From assembly GCA_003415625.1 (NCBI GenBank), contig PYIU01000001.1, positions 5,084,746-5,148,745 of the forward strand: a stretch of DNA of 64,000 nt. The letters run 5' to 3'. The notes under the pieces were generated by a model that was given only the letters and a program-made list of their open reading frames with translations, was not told where the DNA came from and ran no database searches. This stretch comes from Aquanectria penicillioides (taxonomy: Eukaryota; Ascomycota; Sordariomycetes; Hypocreales; Nectriaceae). Position 1 is the stretch's first letter, and the number at the start of each line of letters is the position of its first letter. Made by a program: the position numbers and the translations under genes. Shown one piece after another: positions 22,715-34,022 of this stretch.

Positions 22715-24515
22715 TGTGACCAAGAGAAGTGTGATGTGAAATGAATGAATCGCTGTCCTAGACAATTTTCAAGGTATTATGGCAAGTCTGTAAAACTGAA
22801 AAGAACAGAAGAGCATCCGGGTTAACCAGATTCGAGCTACCACAGTATAATAGCTGACATATCGTGCCGTTATGAACTGCGGTAGTCTCATCCGACTCCC
22901 CGAGTCTCCATCACCGTACACGCTAGCTCATCGTATTTTTCCCGTTGTTGTTGGTCTATCATTGAGGGCCCAGTGTGTCACTAAGACCTCAGCTGTATTC
23001 TACAATACGATATTCTCCTCCCTTGGAAAGGTTCACGCCTTGCAGCTGCGGCCAGGGCGAGATGTGTGCGACTCGAAAGCGTTGGAGAACGTCGTCCCAA
23101 CACCAAACTCCATTGAAGCTTCCAAAACAAACACCCATGTCAAAGACCGAGCGTGACCATAACGGCAACTCCGTACTATAGGTTTATAGACCGTGTCTTC
23201 CTTAAATCTGGCTTAGCAAGCACCTAGCCAGCTCAAGGTACAAATGCCAAGAAGCCGGGGTGTAATCAAGCAAAAAGCTTCCCTCCACCGCCGACGTTGG
23301 GAGAGGAAAGGGCTTAGTCAAGGGCTTATTTAACCGTTTTTCCTTCTTTCGCCATGAGATTGGTCACTGTTAGTGGCTTACCATTCAACCCGATAGACCA
23401 TTCATCGGCGAAACTTTTCTCAGCCCGAGTCAGATGTGGCGCCTGAGTGCCGGTAAGGCCGCCGTTAGCAAGCAACCCCACAACAACCCGTTTCGGAACG
23501 ATCGTCCGGACAAACGAACGAGAACTAATCCGATTAGAGACGAAATCGGTCTTATAGATGAAAGAAATTCAACCCAATATTGATAGGTACCGGTACTGCC
23601 TCTAGCTTGAGAAGCAATTTCATCCGATGCTAGTAGTGAGAGGGAGCCAGAGTTAACTAGACGTGCACCCATAACAAAAGTCCTGGCTCATTTGGTGTAA
23701 GTGGCCAGGAACACTGGAACTGCATACACACCGCGTGGCACTTCGGATAAAATATACGATGGTCACTCACCGTTTCATCGGGGCGTCGGAAGGCTGCACC
23801 GTTGGTCGATAAAGATGCGGACACCAGAAACGGTAGACACCAAGGCTTTGCTACTTCATGCCTAGCCTATGCATACACGAAACCTGATGCCCTTCCCCAC
23901 AGCAACCATGCCCCAGGGCATAAAGGTCTTCTCCCTTGCGGCCGACAGGGCTTTTTCCTAACCTCGATTGGGTAAATGAACGGGCCATGGTAGCATCTGA
24001 TCAGGAACCTCGCACCTCAGGGCGATCAAGCTATGCCAGTAACAGCTCCGAGCTTCAAGATAGCCGAGGCGACTTGCCTCACATTGACGAATAGGCTCAC
24101 TCAATATCATAGTTCTAACTTATTTCAAAGTCTCTAGATATGTCCGGTAAAGAGCCAAGAGTTCGAAATCGCATCCGGCTACAGCTGAATACGAGCTGTC
24201 GGGTGGGGGTGTGAGATAGAACTTGTGCGTGGTATCAGCTGAGTAGACATTGTAGTTTACCAAACATCCTGTAAAGGTTATGACGTGAGCGGTATGTTAT
24301 AGACTTCAGTTTTTTTGTTGATGGTGCTTCAATAGTATGTGATTAGCTGCAAGCCAGGTTGTTCTTGCTTCACTAAACCGAGCTCAGGCATCAATTCCAT
24401 TCAGAAATGGCCTCGGCATTGAAGGACCTTCGGGCCTAGGAGGCTCTAGAGTGCATAGCTTCCATAAAGTTCTCGCCTTGGGTATAACTTCAGTCTCTTC
24501 TTCGTTCCTTGGTGT
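22715..24515. other. Long AT-rich intergenic region, no gene supported
   Basis: About 1.8 kb that must hold the divergent promoters of the GH16 (minus) and GT2 (plus) genes. An 80-codon minus-strand frame at 23430-23672 has no family I recognise. No terminal repeats or transposase motifs seen, although a decayed mobile element cannot be excluded. Confidence 0.5.
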
Positions 24516-27500
24516 ATGAACCATCAGCGCATCCTAGAACAACTTGGGAAAAAATCAAACATGATCAACACCAGCGACGAAAATTCTCCTGATGTCTGTA
24601 AAGATCAACAGGACCAGGGCCACTTTCAAGGACAATACGAAATAAGTTCAGCTGATGAACCAAGTTATTTCACCTCAGATGCAGGAACTTCTGTGATGCA
24701 TAGAAGAGGTGAGAGGTCTTCAATCGTTACCCCAACTCGAACGGATACTCCAGACAGATTTGACTGCTCCAGAAGCCAAAGCCTGTTGCTTTCAAGCCGG
24801 AGACATTGTCTGGAATCGAAAGGACGCCGATCCTCCGAGCATCTGTCTTATCGTCGACATTCCCGCTCACGGTCACAGAACTCTTCTTTTGACGCATATT
24901 CATTGGAGGATCCAGACCTAGTATGCTTCCATAAACATCCATCTTCCTTAGAGAAAATCCAGGCAGCTCATAGTGCTAGGTTCTCCGATATGTCTCTAGA
25001 CGAGCAACACTTCTAGGCTGGTTTAACGAGCCTGAGGGTCAATCTATTTCCCATGGCTGGTCTGAGACTTGCGTTGCTGTGAAAACACAAGACAGCAACT
25101 ACATCTCTCAGCCGAATGATATCAATCCCCTTTTAAGCCTGGCCATGACAAAGCTTGGCAGTAAGGCTATCATATCCATGTCATCTGAAGTGGTGGCCAG
25201 TATCATTGACTCTATCCAACCAAACCAGAAGTGTCTAATTGTTGAAGACACTGGAACACGTATACCAATTGTTTCGTCCCTGGATGAAATTCAACCAGAT
25301 CTAATCAACTATTCAAGGGCGTGTGTTGTTGTTAGGGAGGAAGTTGTATTGGTCTGGTGCAATGACTTGAAATACATCATAAAAGCGACTCATGGCGTTG
25401 AACGAGAGCTTTTAGGATTTGTAAGTGCCGATTTGTTGGCTATGATGGTATTCAATTACTAATACATCCACTCTGTAGATTGGCACTCCTATGATATACA
25501 GCCCACCAACCCAAAGCTCAGTCTATCGAACCTCCCATCACTCGTCAGTCACTCACAATGCAGTACAATCCATATCTGAAAAACTTTCACCTCCTGAACC
25601 AGTAGTACGTGGAAACTTGGATGAAAATAACCAAGTATACAAGAAGGCCGTTGAATTAGAAGAGGCAGAGAATGATGGGACTGATCTCGAAATGAATCTA
25701 CCTCCACGTCCAGCGCTGAAGGTTCACTCTGTTAAGATCACTATCGCTGTCATGCTGGTGATCTTGTCACAGTCTCTCGGAGTTTCAAAGGTTGCCAATT
25801 TCCATCTCCACCTCGATCGCTTCCTTGGCTAACTCCTCACAGCTTTTGAACCAGTTCATGTGGGACGGAGGATATTACCGCTTCGGTCTCGTAAGTTCTA
25901 GCAAGTATTTAATATGATAAAAGACGCTCACAGACGTTCGCAGGTTGCAACTATGCCTCCTCTTACATTATTTTCACTGGTGAGAGACCTCACCCGTCTC
26001 CGACTGGAGCCTATTTTGACACAAACTAGTTCTTTTTCATCGTTCTTGTGACAAGTTTCTTCCAATTATTTATTCCAGTCGGTGATTGTATGAAAAATTC
26101 AAAATATCATTCATGTAAGTCATCAAGTCATTGAGGCTAGGGAATAACTACTGATCTGGTATGCTTAGCCACTAAGCCGAACCCCAAAAGACACAGAGAC
26201 TATGAGCTGCCGCACATCGCAATTCAGATGCCTGTGTACAAGGAGGGCCTTAAAGGGTAAGATGTATGCTGGTAGTCAAATTTCTAAATCACTGACTTGC
26301 TTTAGCGTCATCGTTCCCACCATGGTCAGTGTCTTGACAGCCATACAATACTACGAAGAGCAAGGTGGAACAGCGTCTGTCTTCATCAATGACGACGGGA
26401 TGCAGTTCATCCAACCAGAGCTTGCAGAGGCTCGTAAACATTATTACCGTGAAAATGGAATTGGTTATACAGCAAGACTGCCCAACAGGCAATTGCCTCC
26501 AAAGAAGAGATCATGTTTCTCGTGGCTCCGAAGATCCGTATCAGAGTCTACAAACGAGAAGGCTGATGAAGGGCGGGTTCTCTCCCCCCAAGAGCTTTCA
26601 AATAAAGTTGGATTCGAGCGCAAGGGCAAGTTTAAGAAAGCTAGCAACATGAACTATGGCCTAGCATTCTCCAACCGGGTCGAGGATGAGATGCGCCACT
26701 TGACGCAAATCGAATGTGTGAAACGAGATTGTGCCGAAACCGAACTCACCGTGGAAGAAGATGATGAGTTATATCAAAAAGCTTTGCAGAATATGCTATC
26801 CCAAGATGATGGCAAAACATGTAAGCCTTGTCAAACTTGGAACATGGTATGGTTCTGACCTTGTTAGGGGCCGAGGGAAACATCCGCATTGGCGAGCTTA
26901 TCTTGATGTGAGATTTATCCTCTAATTGGCCTTTTCAATGCTAACATTGCGTAAGCATCGATTGCGATACCCGTGTTCCGGTAGAATGCCTACTTTATGG
27001 CGCGTTAGAGATGTATGAAAGCCCTGAAGTCGCTATTCTTCAGCATGGATCGGGTGTTCTACAGGTTGCCCACAATATGTTTGAGAACGGTAGTAGGTTT
27101 TAGAGCAATAACTAAAATTTCTATGGCTAATTACTCTACAGTTACATATTTCACAAATGTCATCTACACCACCATCAAGTATGGAGTAGGAACCGGCGAT
27201 GTTTCTCCCTTTGTTGGCCATAATGCCTTTCTTCGCTGGAAGGCTATGCAAAGTATCGAATTCATAGATCCATCCGATGGTCAGACCAAGTGGTGGTCTG
27301 ATTCTCATGTGTCTGAGGACTTTGACCTCAGTCTGCGGGTTCAGATGGCGGGCATGACAATTCGCCTTGCCACTTACCACAATGGCGGTTTCAAAGAGGG
27401 GGTATCCCTTACACTATATGACGAGCTCACACGCTGGGAGAAATATGCCTATGGATGTAATGAGCTTGTTTTTCACCCATTGTGAGTATGGTTTGTGTTC

Positions 27501-28307
27501 AACGCTTTGTGCCTGGCTGACTTGCTAGTCATCAATGGATTTACAAGGGACCTGTCACGAAGCTGTTCCGACAGTTCCTTTGGAGCAACGTTCCCACCGC
27601 AAGCAAAGTGACTATTGTCGCTTATATTTTTACTTGTTTGTCAATGCCGTTGCCTATTTTCTTCATGGCTTTCTCTAACATGGCTTTAGACTACGCCATT
27701 GCGTCTGGCATGGTCCTTACCGCAGCAAATTACTTCATTATTGGCCTTTTCCCAGATGACATTGACCATATCTACATACCTTCTTGGGGCATTTGGTTGT
27801 CACTTGTTCTGGTCTTTAATGGTCTCGGCTCAATAGCCTTCAGCATGGTGCGCCACCAACTAAGGGAGGAAGTATTCTGGAGAGGTTTGCTGGAAGCGAT
27901 AAAGTGGCTTCCTTTCCTAATCCTGTATTTTGGTGGCATTAGCCTTAACTGTGCCAAAGCTCTGCTGTGTCATGCATTCTGCGTAAATATTGAATGGAGT
28001 TCCACAGCCAAGGAGATGGGACCAAGCGGCTTCTACCTTGGGCTCGATAAGATGGTCAAGACCTTCAAGTACACATGGATAGTGTGCATCCTTCTTACAG
28101 CTGGTATGCCAATTCCTGCTTCTTTAATGTAGACGAGTTGTGGAATTAAGCTGACAGGTGCTAGTCATGATATGCTTTGCAGTAGGAGCGCCATGGGGAT
28201 GGACCATTACTCCAGGCCCACATTCGACAGCAACCATTGCCCTTGTCCCACTCAGCATGCAAGTATGTTGCGCGTTCTTCCTGCCTCTGTTGCTGGGATT
28301 GAATTGA
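24516..28307 (+). CDS. Large GT2 (cellulose synthase-like) membrane glycosyltransferase, probable frameshift
   Basis: Twelve exons by my reading: 24516-25420, 25479-25790, 25843-25890, 25944-25979, 26030-26114, 26169-26256, 26306-26820, 26868-26907, 26956-27089, 27142-27481, 27529-28103 and 28165-28307. A Ser/Arg-rich cytoplasmic N-terminus precedes two membrane segments. The processive GT2 core follows: MPVYKEGLKG, INDDGMQ, IIDCDTRVP (DxD), SEDFDLSLR (ED) and RWEKYAYG (QxxRW position). At least four C-terminal membrane helices end in FFLPLLLGLN. It probably polymerises a cell-surface or extracellular polysaccharide; product unknown. Near 25010 the frame changes (DEQH, then LLGWFNEPEGQ one base out). 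One added C restores 1073 residues. A 44-nt intron (24973-25016, weak donor GTGCTA) would also keep frame. Confidence 0.82.
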
Positions 28308-29199
28308 TTGGTAAACAAACTCTGAAGTCATTGGATTCGATGAATACGGAATTGTCTTCCTCACTTGCGCTGAAGTACCGGTGCTGATCTCACTTGGCAC
28401 CTTGGCAATACATAGGTATCCATGATGACTGGATTTTGTGGGGAAAACCGGGAATTGAAAGGGACGGGGAGTCAGCTGCAGGGATACCATGGGAAGGATC
28501 GTGGAATCTCTCCAATGACATGGTTGTGTGTTTTGTTTGGCTTGACCGTTTCTTTCCATAACTGAACAGTGACAGCCCCCATTCTTTTCCATGGCCAATG
28601 CTACCTCATGTTCTCTTACTTGGTGATCAAACAGCTCGCTTAATCATAAGACCTAGGTATGGCATTGCGAGGTCTAGACTGGCTAGCGCCCGGGAATTTT
28701 AGGACAGACTTGCCGTGTCTATTTTCGAAGTCGCGTCTCAATAGGCTTCACTGTTCCCTGAGATGTTGCTGTGGTGGGGGCATGTCGCGAGCACAGAATG
28801 AAGGCGTCGCATCTGCCTTGGCGCTGTTTGGAACTTGTCCCCTAGAATACTCCTTCTTTCAGCTAAATACGCGTACGGTAATTTGAGAAGGAGCGCCACG
28901 CTCCGCTACTCCGCGGGAAGGATCCAGCAACCAACATGACAGCCACCTGCACGTTTGGGTTTGGGCTTGGTGTCGACCTTGTTGTGTCTCTCAACTCTTG
29001 TTCTACCCGCGCAACGTTAATATTCCACGAAGCGTCGTTAATAAATCCAGCTGGCCTTGATACGTGAGTGCCCGCGCCCATCTTTGCCAAGATCTATTGC
29101 ACATTCCTAAACGCATGAACAGACTCGTTTCAACAAGCTGTAGTAATCTTGCTTCCCGCGCCCTCGTTTCAGTTTACCCCGTCTCCTAGCGCCCTCACA
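28308..29199. other. Intergenic between GT2 and SLATT genes
   Basis: About 0.9 kb. A hydrophobic frame just downstream of the GT2 stop (around 28330-28430, with EVPVLISLGTLAIH, and 28570-28643, with LMFSYLVIKQLA) could belong to an alternative 3' end of that gene. The rest should be the promoter of the SLATT gene. Confidence 0.4.
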
Positions 29200-30018
29200 A
29201 TGCCGGAGCAGCCCAACCCCGGCGCACCTTCAAACCCACCAGACAACACATCTCCCGTGTCTGATCAGCAAATTGATGGCCGAGTCAGCCCTAAGGCTCA
29301 TGACCTGGGCCGATGCAACATCCCCGATCACCGATTCCTTAGCCAGTCTGAGTGGCTAATTTTGGCTCAAGGCGTTGGAGGTGTCAGAGACACAGAAGAC
29401 CAAGCGCCTGTGCACCCAATGAGCTGGTGGTGGCCACCAAAGGGACTTCCGCGAGGACTGTACAGGGATGTTGTCTACCAGCGCACCAAATCGTTTTACA
29501 TCTTCCATATCACGAGCGTCTTGAGATGGGTCTTGATGGTTTTGCAGCTTTTCCTCGGGGCTAGCCTCACCGCCCTGGGCTCGCTCAGCCTCCAACGTGG
29601 CACTCCCATCACCGTCCTGGGTGCAGCCAACACAGTCATTGCCGGACTGCTCGCGTTCTTGCACAACAGCGGTCTTCCGGACCGGTATGAGTATGACAAG
29701 AACGAGTTTGAAGAAGTTGAAGATCACATCAGAGAAATCCTCGACACTGCCATGGTTCCCGAAAACCACACCATTGGCCAGGCACTCGTGGAGTGCTTTG
29801 ATCTGTATCAAAACGCGAAGGCGACCGTGTTGGCCAACAAGCCTTTGACTTACACGACGAGCAGGGGCCACCAAGCTAGCCGGCGCTTCAACCCCCCTGT
29901 GACTGCGCCTACGCCTGCGCCCGCGCCCGGTCCGCCCCCAACAACGGCCGCCAAATCGTCCAAGGCCAAGACCAAGCACCAAGGTGGTGGGGGTTCTGAC
30001 GCAGGAACCGGAAAATGA
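29200..30018 (+). CDS. SLATT_fungal two-transmembrane protein
   Basis: Single exon, 272 residues, starting MPEQPNPGAPS at the ATG 29200. A Pro-rich N-terminus leads to PMSWWWPPKGLPRGLYRDVVYQRTKSF, then two close membrane helices (ITSVLRWVLMVLQLFLGASLTAL and ITVLGAANTVIAGLLAFLHNSG) and the segment LPDRYEYDKNEFEEVEDHIREILD. This layout and wording match the fungal SLATT family (SMODS and SLOG-associating 2TM effector). The bacterial relatives are predicted pore-forming effectors of nucleotide-signalled conflict systems; no function is established in fungi. The tail is low-complexity (PTPAPAPGPPP, Gly-rich, Lys-rich). No nucleotide-sensor gene lies next to it. Family call is firm; function unknown. 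Confidence 0.85.
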   Translation: MPEQPNPGAPSNPPDNTSPVSDQQIDGRVSPKAHDLGRCNIPDHRFLSQSEWLILAQGVGGVRDTEDQAPVHPMSWWWPPKGLPRGLYRDVVYQRTKSFYIFHITSVLRWVLMVLQLFLGASLTALGSLSLQRGTPITVLGAANTVIAGLLAFLHNSGLPDRYEYDKNEFEEVEDHIREILDTAMVPENHTIGQALVECFDLYQNAKATVLANKPLTYTTSRGHQASRRFNPPVTAPTPAPAPGPPPTTAAKSSKAKTKHQGGGGSDAGTGK

Positions 30019-30961
30019 GGACTGGGATTCCATGCCGGCAGGGCCTTTTCCCGAAGTCGCAAATGTTATGAGTTTTTGGAGCCATCCCCAAAATCGACTC
30101 ATTCCGCCCATTGCTTTCAGGAAGTGGGTTGCGCTAATCCGCTGGCTAGACTGTCGGTCTGGTCACATTTTCTTCCAACTTGCAGCCCGCCCTCACTGAA
30201 GAAGACAGTAAAGTTGGCGATACAGCATTCCTATGAAGTCTGACATCAGCACGCATGAGTACATGATCACACGAGCATATGAGCATATGAGAACTTCTTT
30301 AACCAAGATAGCCTAGCGTTACACATCAAATCCGATCATAGTGCATCCCACGCTCGTCCCGTTCCTGGCCCTGAAAATCATCTTCGCTCCTCAGTCTGGG
30401 TCCTGATGACGACTCGTGAATGCGAATTTCGTCTGCATGGGCTCACGACCAGCCCAATGATCAGCCTGCAATCTGGCAATCAAGCGCGGGCCCTGGTCTG
30501 GGTTAAATTGCTTCTCTATGATACCCCTCCTTTCTTTCTTAAACGACCGTTATCCATGCTCATTGAAACCGGGGCGAGTGGTTTCATGACTGGGCGGAAG
30601 GATGATCGACCCACCACCGCACGCTCCATTTATATTAATCCAGGGACTGGATCTCCCACTGTCACTGTGCCACAAATTGCATCCTTTGCGATAATCCTCC
30701 TCTGGCCATGTAAGCTTTAAATGTTCCCTGCTACCCGATGTGACGCCAGGTTGAGTCCCCTCTTGTTCCTCGTTTTGCCTCTGTGTGGCTCTCTCTTCTC
30801 GGTGTTTGCCCCAGAATGCCTGCTGGTCGCTGGTGACCTCAAATTCATTCACTTCCGGATCTCATTGCTCCCACCCCAAGTCACTCCTTTGGATTCTGTT
30901 TTGATCAGGTCATCTTTTGTTGGTGATCCTCCTGCGTTCTCTTGATTTTCTTTTTCCCACC
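30019..30961. promoter_or_regulatory. Promoter/leader of the GT31-like gene
   Basis: About 0.94 kb with pyrimidine-rich tracts towards 30961. Small open frames at 30406-30720 and 30721-30945 (plus) lack domains. The second is in the same frame as the GT31 body but ends at a TGA at 30943. Confidence 0.5.
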
Positions 30962-32520
30962 ATGGTCGTGCTCACCGGCCCCCAGCCATTCCCTCCAAAG
31001 TCGCCCGGCTTGCCGTGGTTGTCTTCGTTGTCGTTCTTTTCATTTATACCCAGCGCTTGACGCGGTCCCAGGAGAGGACCATTGAGATTGATGATGCCAA
31101 TTTGGATGCTCAAGGGCCCTCCGCCGAGGAGCAGTACTTGAACCGCCTAAAGAAGCAGCATGGTCTCACCAATTACACAGCATGGACTGCTTGGAAGGTC
31201 CGCACGCTCGAGCAGGCCTCTGAGTTGGCTTCTGTTACAAATATCGATACCGAATTTCATTCAAACGAATTCCGCGTCATCGACGTGGATCATCCCAACC
31301 GCCGCGAGCTGGTCGCGCAGATGCAGTTGGACGTTCCCGTTCCCACGAGCCCACTTCCCGAGCAAGTTGACGCATCCGATTTCCTGTTTGCCATCTCCAC
31401 CACCTATGCGCAAATCATGGAAAATGAGTTCGCAATGGTGAAGAACTGGGCGCGGTGGATGACGGGAGGAAACAGGTACGGAAACGGTGCGACTTTTGTG
31501 CTCGTATTGGATAATGCCAAGGACCATCAGGTCCAAGATCTCAATGAGGTTCTGAAGTTCCATGGCATTGACTCCTACGTTACCACCTCGACTGCGCCAA
31601 TGTCTGCTTCCCAGAGATACATCGGCATGATCCAGATCATCAGAGACTTTGGTGCAACCCTCGCGGCCAAGGGTCAATATAAGAAGTGGTACGGCATTCT
31701 GGATGAGAAAATCTTCCTGCCCAACTTGTCATACCTTCAACAGCGTCTCTTCGTCTACAACTCTGATCAGGAGTTGTATCTCGGCTTGCCCAGCGAGAGA
31801 TCAGACTGGGCCATCGGCCAAGGCTACGTAACGACTTACGGAGGAGGTGCAGTGTTCCTTACTCGATCCGCTTTGGCGCGCATTCCCGATTTGCCCTGCT
31901 TCCAGGGCGCGTCAAATGAGAAAAGATGGGATAGTATGCTGCAGGATTGCGTGTCGCAACACACGAAGATGACGATGCGTGTTCTGCCGAGCTTTTACTC
32001 GCCTTCTGATAACGACGATTATGCCTCACGAACAGACAGCTACGAGACGGGCATCCAGCCCTTGGCCCTCCACCTCTCCGACGAACGACATCAGCTCAAC
32101 CCCAGCGTCGCTCACCTGGTCACTGATGTGTGCGGTGAAGCATGCTTCCTGCGCCGTTACCGCTTCCGGGACAACTGGATCTTCGTCAACGGGTACACCA
32201 TCACCGAGTACCCCGACGGGATGAACATGGCGGACATGCCTCATGGGGTGGCCGGGCGGAGTGATTCAGGCCGCAAGTCGGTCATCGGCCCCGTGAGCCT
32301 CGACGAGGACTCGATCGAGCGCAAGATGCTCTTCTGGACAGGGCGACGCAATGTGTGGAGGTTGCTGGACTCGGCGCTGGGTAACAACGGCGATGTGTGG
32401 CAGGCGTATGTCAAGCGCGGGGCCGCTGTCGACACGCCTTCCTTCAAACGGGGCGAGGAGGATATTATGGATAGCGTTATCGTTTTGATTTGGGAGACGG
32501 CCGTTTCCAAACAGCACTGA
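30962..32520 (+). CDS. Fringe-like GT31 glycosyltransferase, frameshift near start
   Basis: Type II membrane glycosyltransferase of the Fringe/DUF604 group. The body (from about 31000) starts with a signal-anchor VARLAVVVFVVVLFIYTQ, a stem, and a catalytic domain: FLFAISTTYAQIMENEFAMVKNWARWM, KWYGILDEKIFLPNL (the DxD-type site reads DEK), YGGGAVFLTRSALARI (Fringe GGAG-like motif) and RWDSMLQDC. The only good start, ATG at 30962 in CCACCATGG context, is in a different frame; it opens MVVLTGPQPFPP and runs into a stop. The span is 1559 nt; one extra C in the 5-C run near 30981-30985 joins it to the body as a 519-residue protein. Likely Golgi, transferring sugar to proteins or glycans; substrate unknown. 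Confidence 0.82.
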
Positions 32521-32767
32521 TTGCTTTTTTGGCTTCTTTTCTTCCTTTCTTGTTTTTCCCCTTCTTCTCGTTCCGATTTTTCTTCTTCATCATGCTGTTC
32601 ATTCTTCTCCCTCCCACCTCCTCGACTTCTTCTCTCATCTTCTCCATCATCCTTTCCTTCTCTTCTGCCCTCTTCTCTTCTCCCCTCTTCTCTTCTTTTC
32701 TCTTCTCTTCTTTTATCTTCACTTCTTTTCTCTTCACTTCTCTTCTTCTTCTTCTTCTTCTTCTTCA
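32521..32767. repeat. Polypyrimidine (CTT/TCTTC) tract between convergent genes
   Basis: About 250 bp almost entirely of C and T on the plus strand, with CTT, TTCTC and TCTTCTT units, ending in a clean (CTT)n. It sits between the 3' ends of the GT31 (plus) and GNAT (minus) genes. Open frames over it on both strands are compositional artefacts. May act in 3' end formation or adopt triplex DNA. Confidence 0.85.
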
Positions 32768-32886
32768 AACACTTCAGATTTCAGGACTTGGGTTGCAAGA
32801 GACTCTGGGAGTTTACGGCGTCGTGGAAGTTTGGTTATTATGATATCGGAGTTGGGTAGCTATCGTGGTAGATGACGACAAGATTT

Positions 32887-33549
32887 TCAATTCACCGTCC
32901 AGTCTCCCTTTTTCAATTCCCAGTATTGCTCCATTTGACCTTCCTTGGTCTGCATCTCCGGGTCTCTCACTTCGTTTTTGACTTTCAACCCCAACTTGGT
33001 GTTGATGAGGTTTATGATTGGCGCATTGTCGTCGAGCGTCGTGATGGTAACAAGGTCCAGCTGCAAGCCACCCTCTTCAACACTCGCGATGCCCCAGCTC
33101 ATAGCCAACTTCATCGCCTCCGTTGCGTATCCCTTGCCTCTGTAATCGGCATCGATCAAGGCGCCCACATCGCCTGCTCTCACTGGAACCCCGCCACGCA
33201 CCCAGTCCTTGATAGCCCCGTATCCGCCCAGGCCGATCACCTCCCCTTCGGGATGTTCCTCCGACTTTAGCACCACAACAAGATTGACGCGGCCAGGGCC
33301 GCTTATAACTTTACCGTCCGCTCCGTAGACCGTCGGCACCGCGGCCGAGTCTTGCATGCGCTTGATGACGGTCTCTGCGGTGGAAACTTCCATGGGTTTG
33401 ACATTGGGATCCGTAGCATTGCGGGGATCTGAGAGCAAGCGGGCGAAAGAAACGGCATCCTTGGGCTCGATAGGCCGAAGAAGAATAGGGAGATTCTTTG
33501 ATTCAAGAAGTGTGTTTGTGTGAGTTACTGTATGAGTTTCCGAAGCCAT
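32887..33549 (-). CDS. GNAT N-acetyltransferase (RimJ/RimL-like)
   Basis: Single exon, 220 residues, starting MASETHTVTHTN. The GNAT fold is shown by LRPIEPKDAVSFARLLSDP at the N-terminus, EGEVIGLGGYGAI in strand 4, and motif A VGALIDADYRGKGYATEAMKLAMSWG, whose RGKGYA loop binds the acetyl-CoA pyrophosphate. A C-terminal N-IINLINTKLGLKVKNE segment matches motif B. The acetyl acceptor (protein N-terminus, small molecule or drug) cannot be told. The start has an ATG in good context (GCCATGG). Confidence 0.9.
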   Translation of the reverse strand: MASETHTVTHTNTLLESKNLPILLRPIEPKDAVSFARLLSDPRNATDPNVKPMEVSTAETVIKRMQDSAAVPTVYGADGKVISGPGRVNLVVVLKSEEHPEGEVIGLGGYGAIKDWVRGGVPVRAGDVGALIDADYRGKGYATEAMKLAMSWGIASVEEGGLQLDLVTITTLDDNAPIINLINTKLGLKVKNEVRDPEMQTKEGQMEQYWELKKGDWTVN

Positions 33550-34022
33550 GGTGGTGCGTTCTTAGCATTTTGGGGCAATGCAAGGAAAATAACAAAATTA
33601 AGGCAAGGCAAAGGGCTAGTTGCGTCCTTGGTAGCGGGTGTGGTAATGAAGCTATGGTGTTGGAAGGTGGCGTTTTGCAATGGAGTATGTTGGATAGACC
33701 AGGAAAGGAAACCAGAGCGAAGAGCCCGCATATAGGCTCTTATAAGTTCACCTATCTCGAGCCAGCAGGTAAGCAGAACAGCGGCGCTGCGATAGGGAAA
33801 ACCAACAGTGCAAGCTTTAACTACATCCCTGCGATATCGATGACTCAACGGGTCTTAGATGGGAGGAAAATTAACCCACACGGCAAATCGGCAAGGAATT
33901 CGTATAGCAAAGGGTGATTTCAACATCACATGGCAATCAATTGTGCAGTGTTCGCCATGATATCTTCATTGTTACTTTAAAAAAAAAAACACACATTCTG
34001 TTTAAGCCAAGTTCTTTTGTTT
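33550..34022. other. GNAT promoter and Spo7 downstream region
   Basis: About 470 bp. It should contain the GNAT promoter; the side next to Spo7 has an A run (33979-33988). No gene supported. Confidence 0.5.

Noticed and set aside
23430..23672. 80-codon minus-strand frame, possible mobile-element relic
   Set aside because: No transposase motif, no flanking repeats, and no coding context.
32241..32768. Lys/Glu/Arg-rich minus-strand frame
   Set aside because: It is the reverse reading of the polypyrimidine tract plus the antisense of the GT31 3' end.
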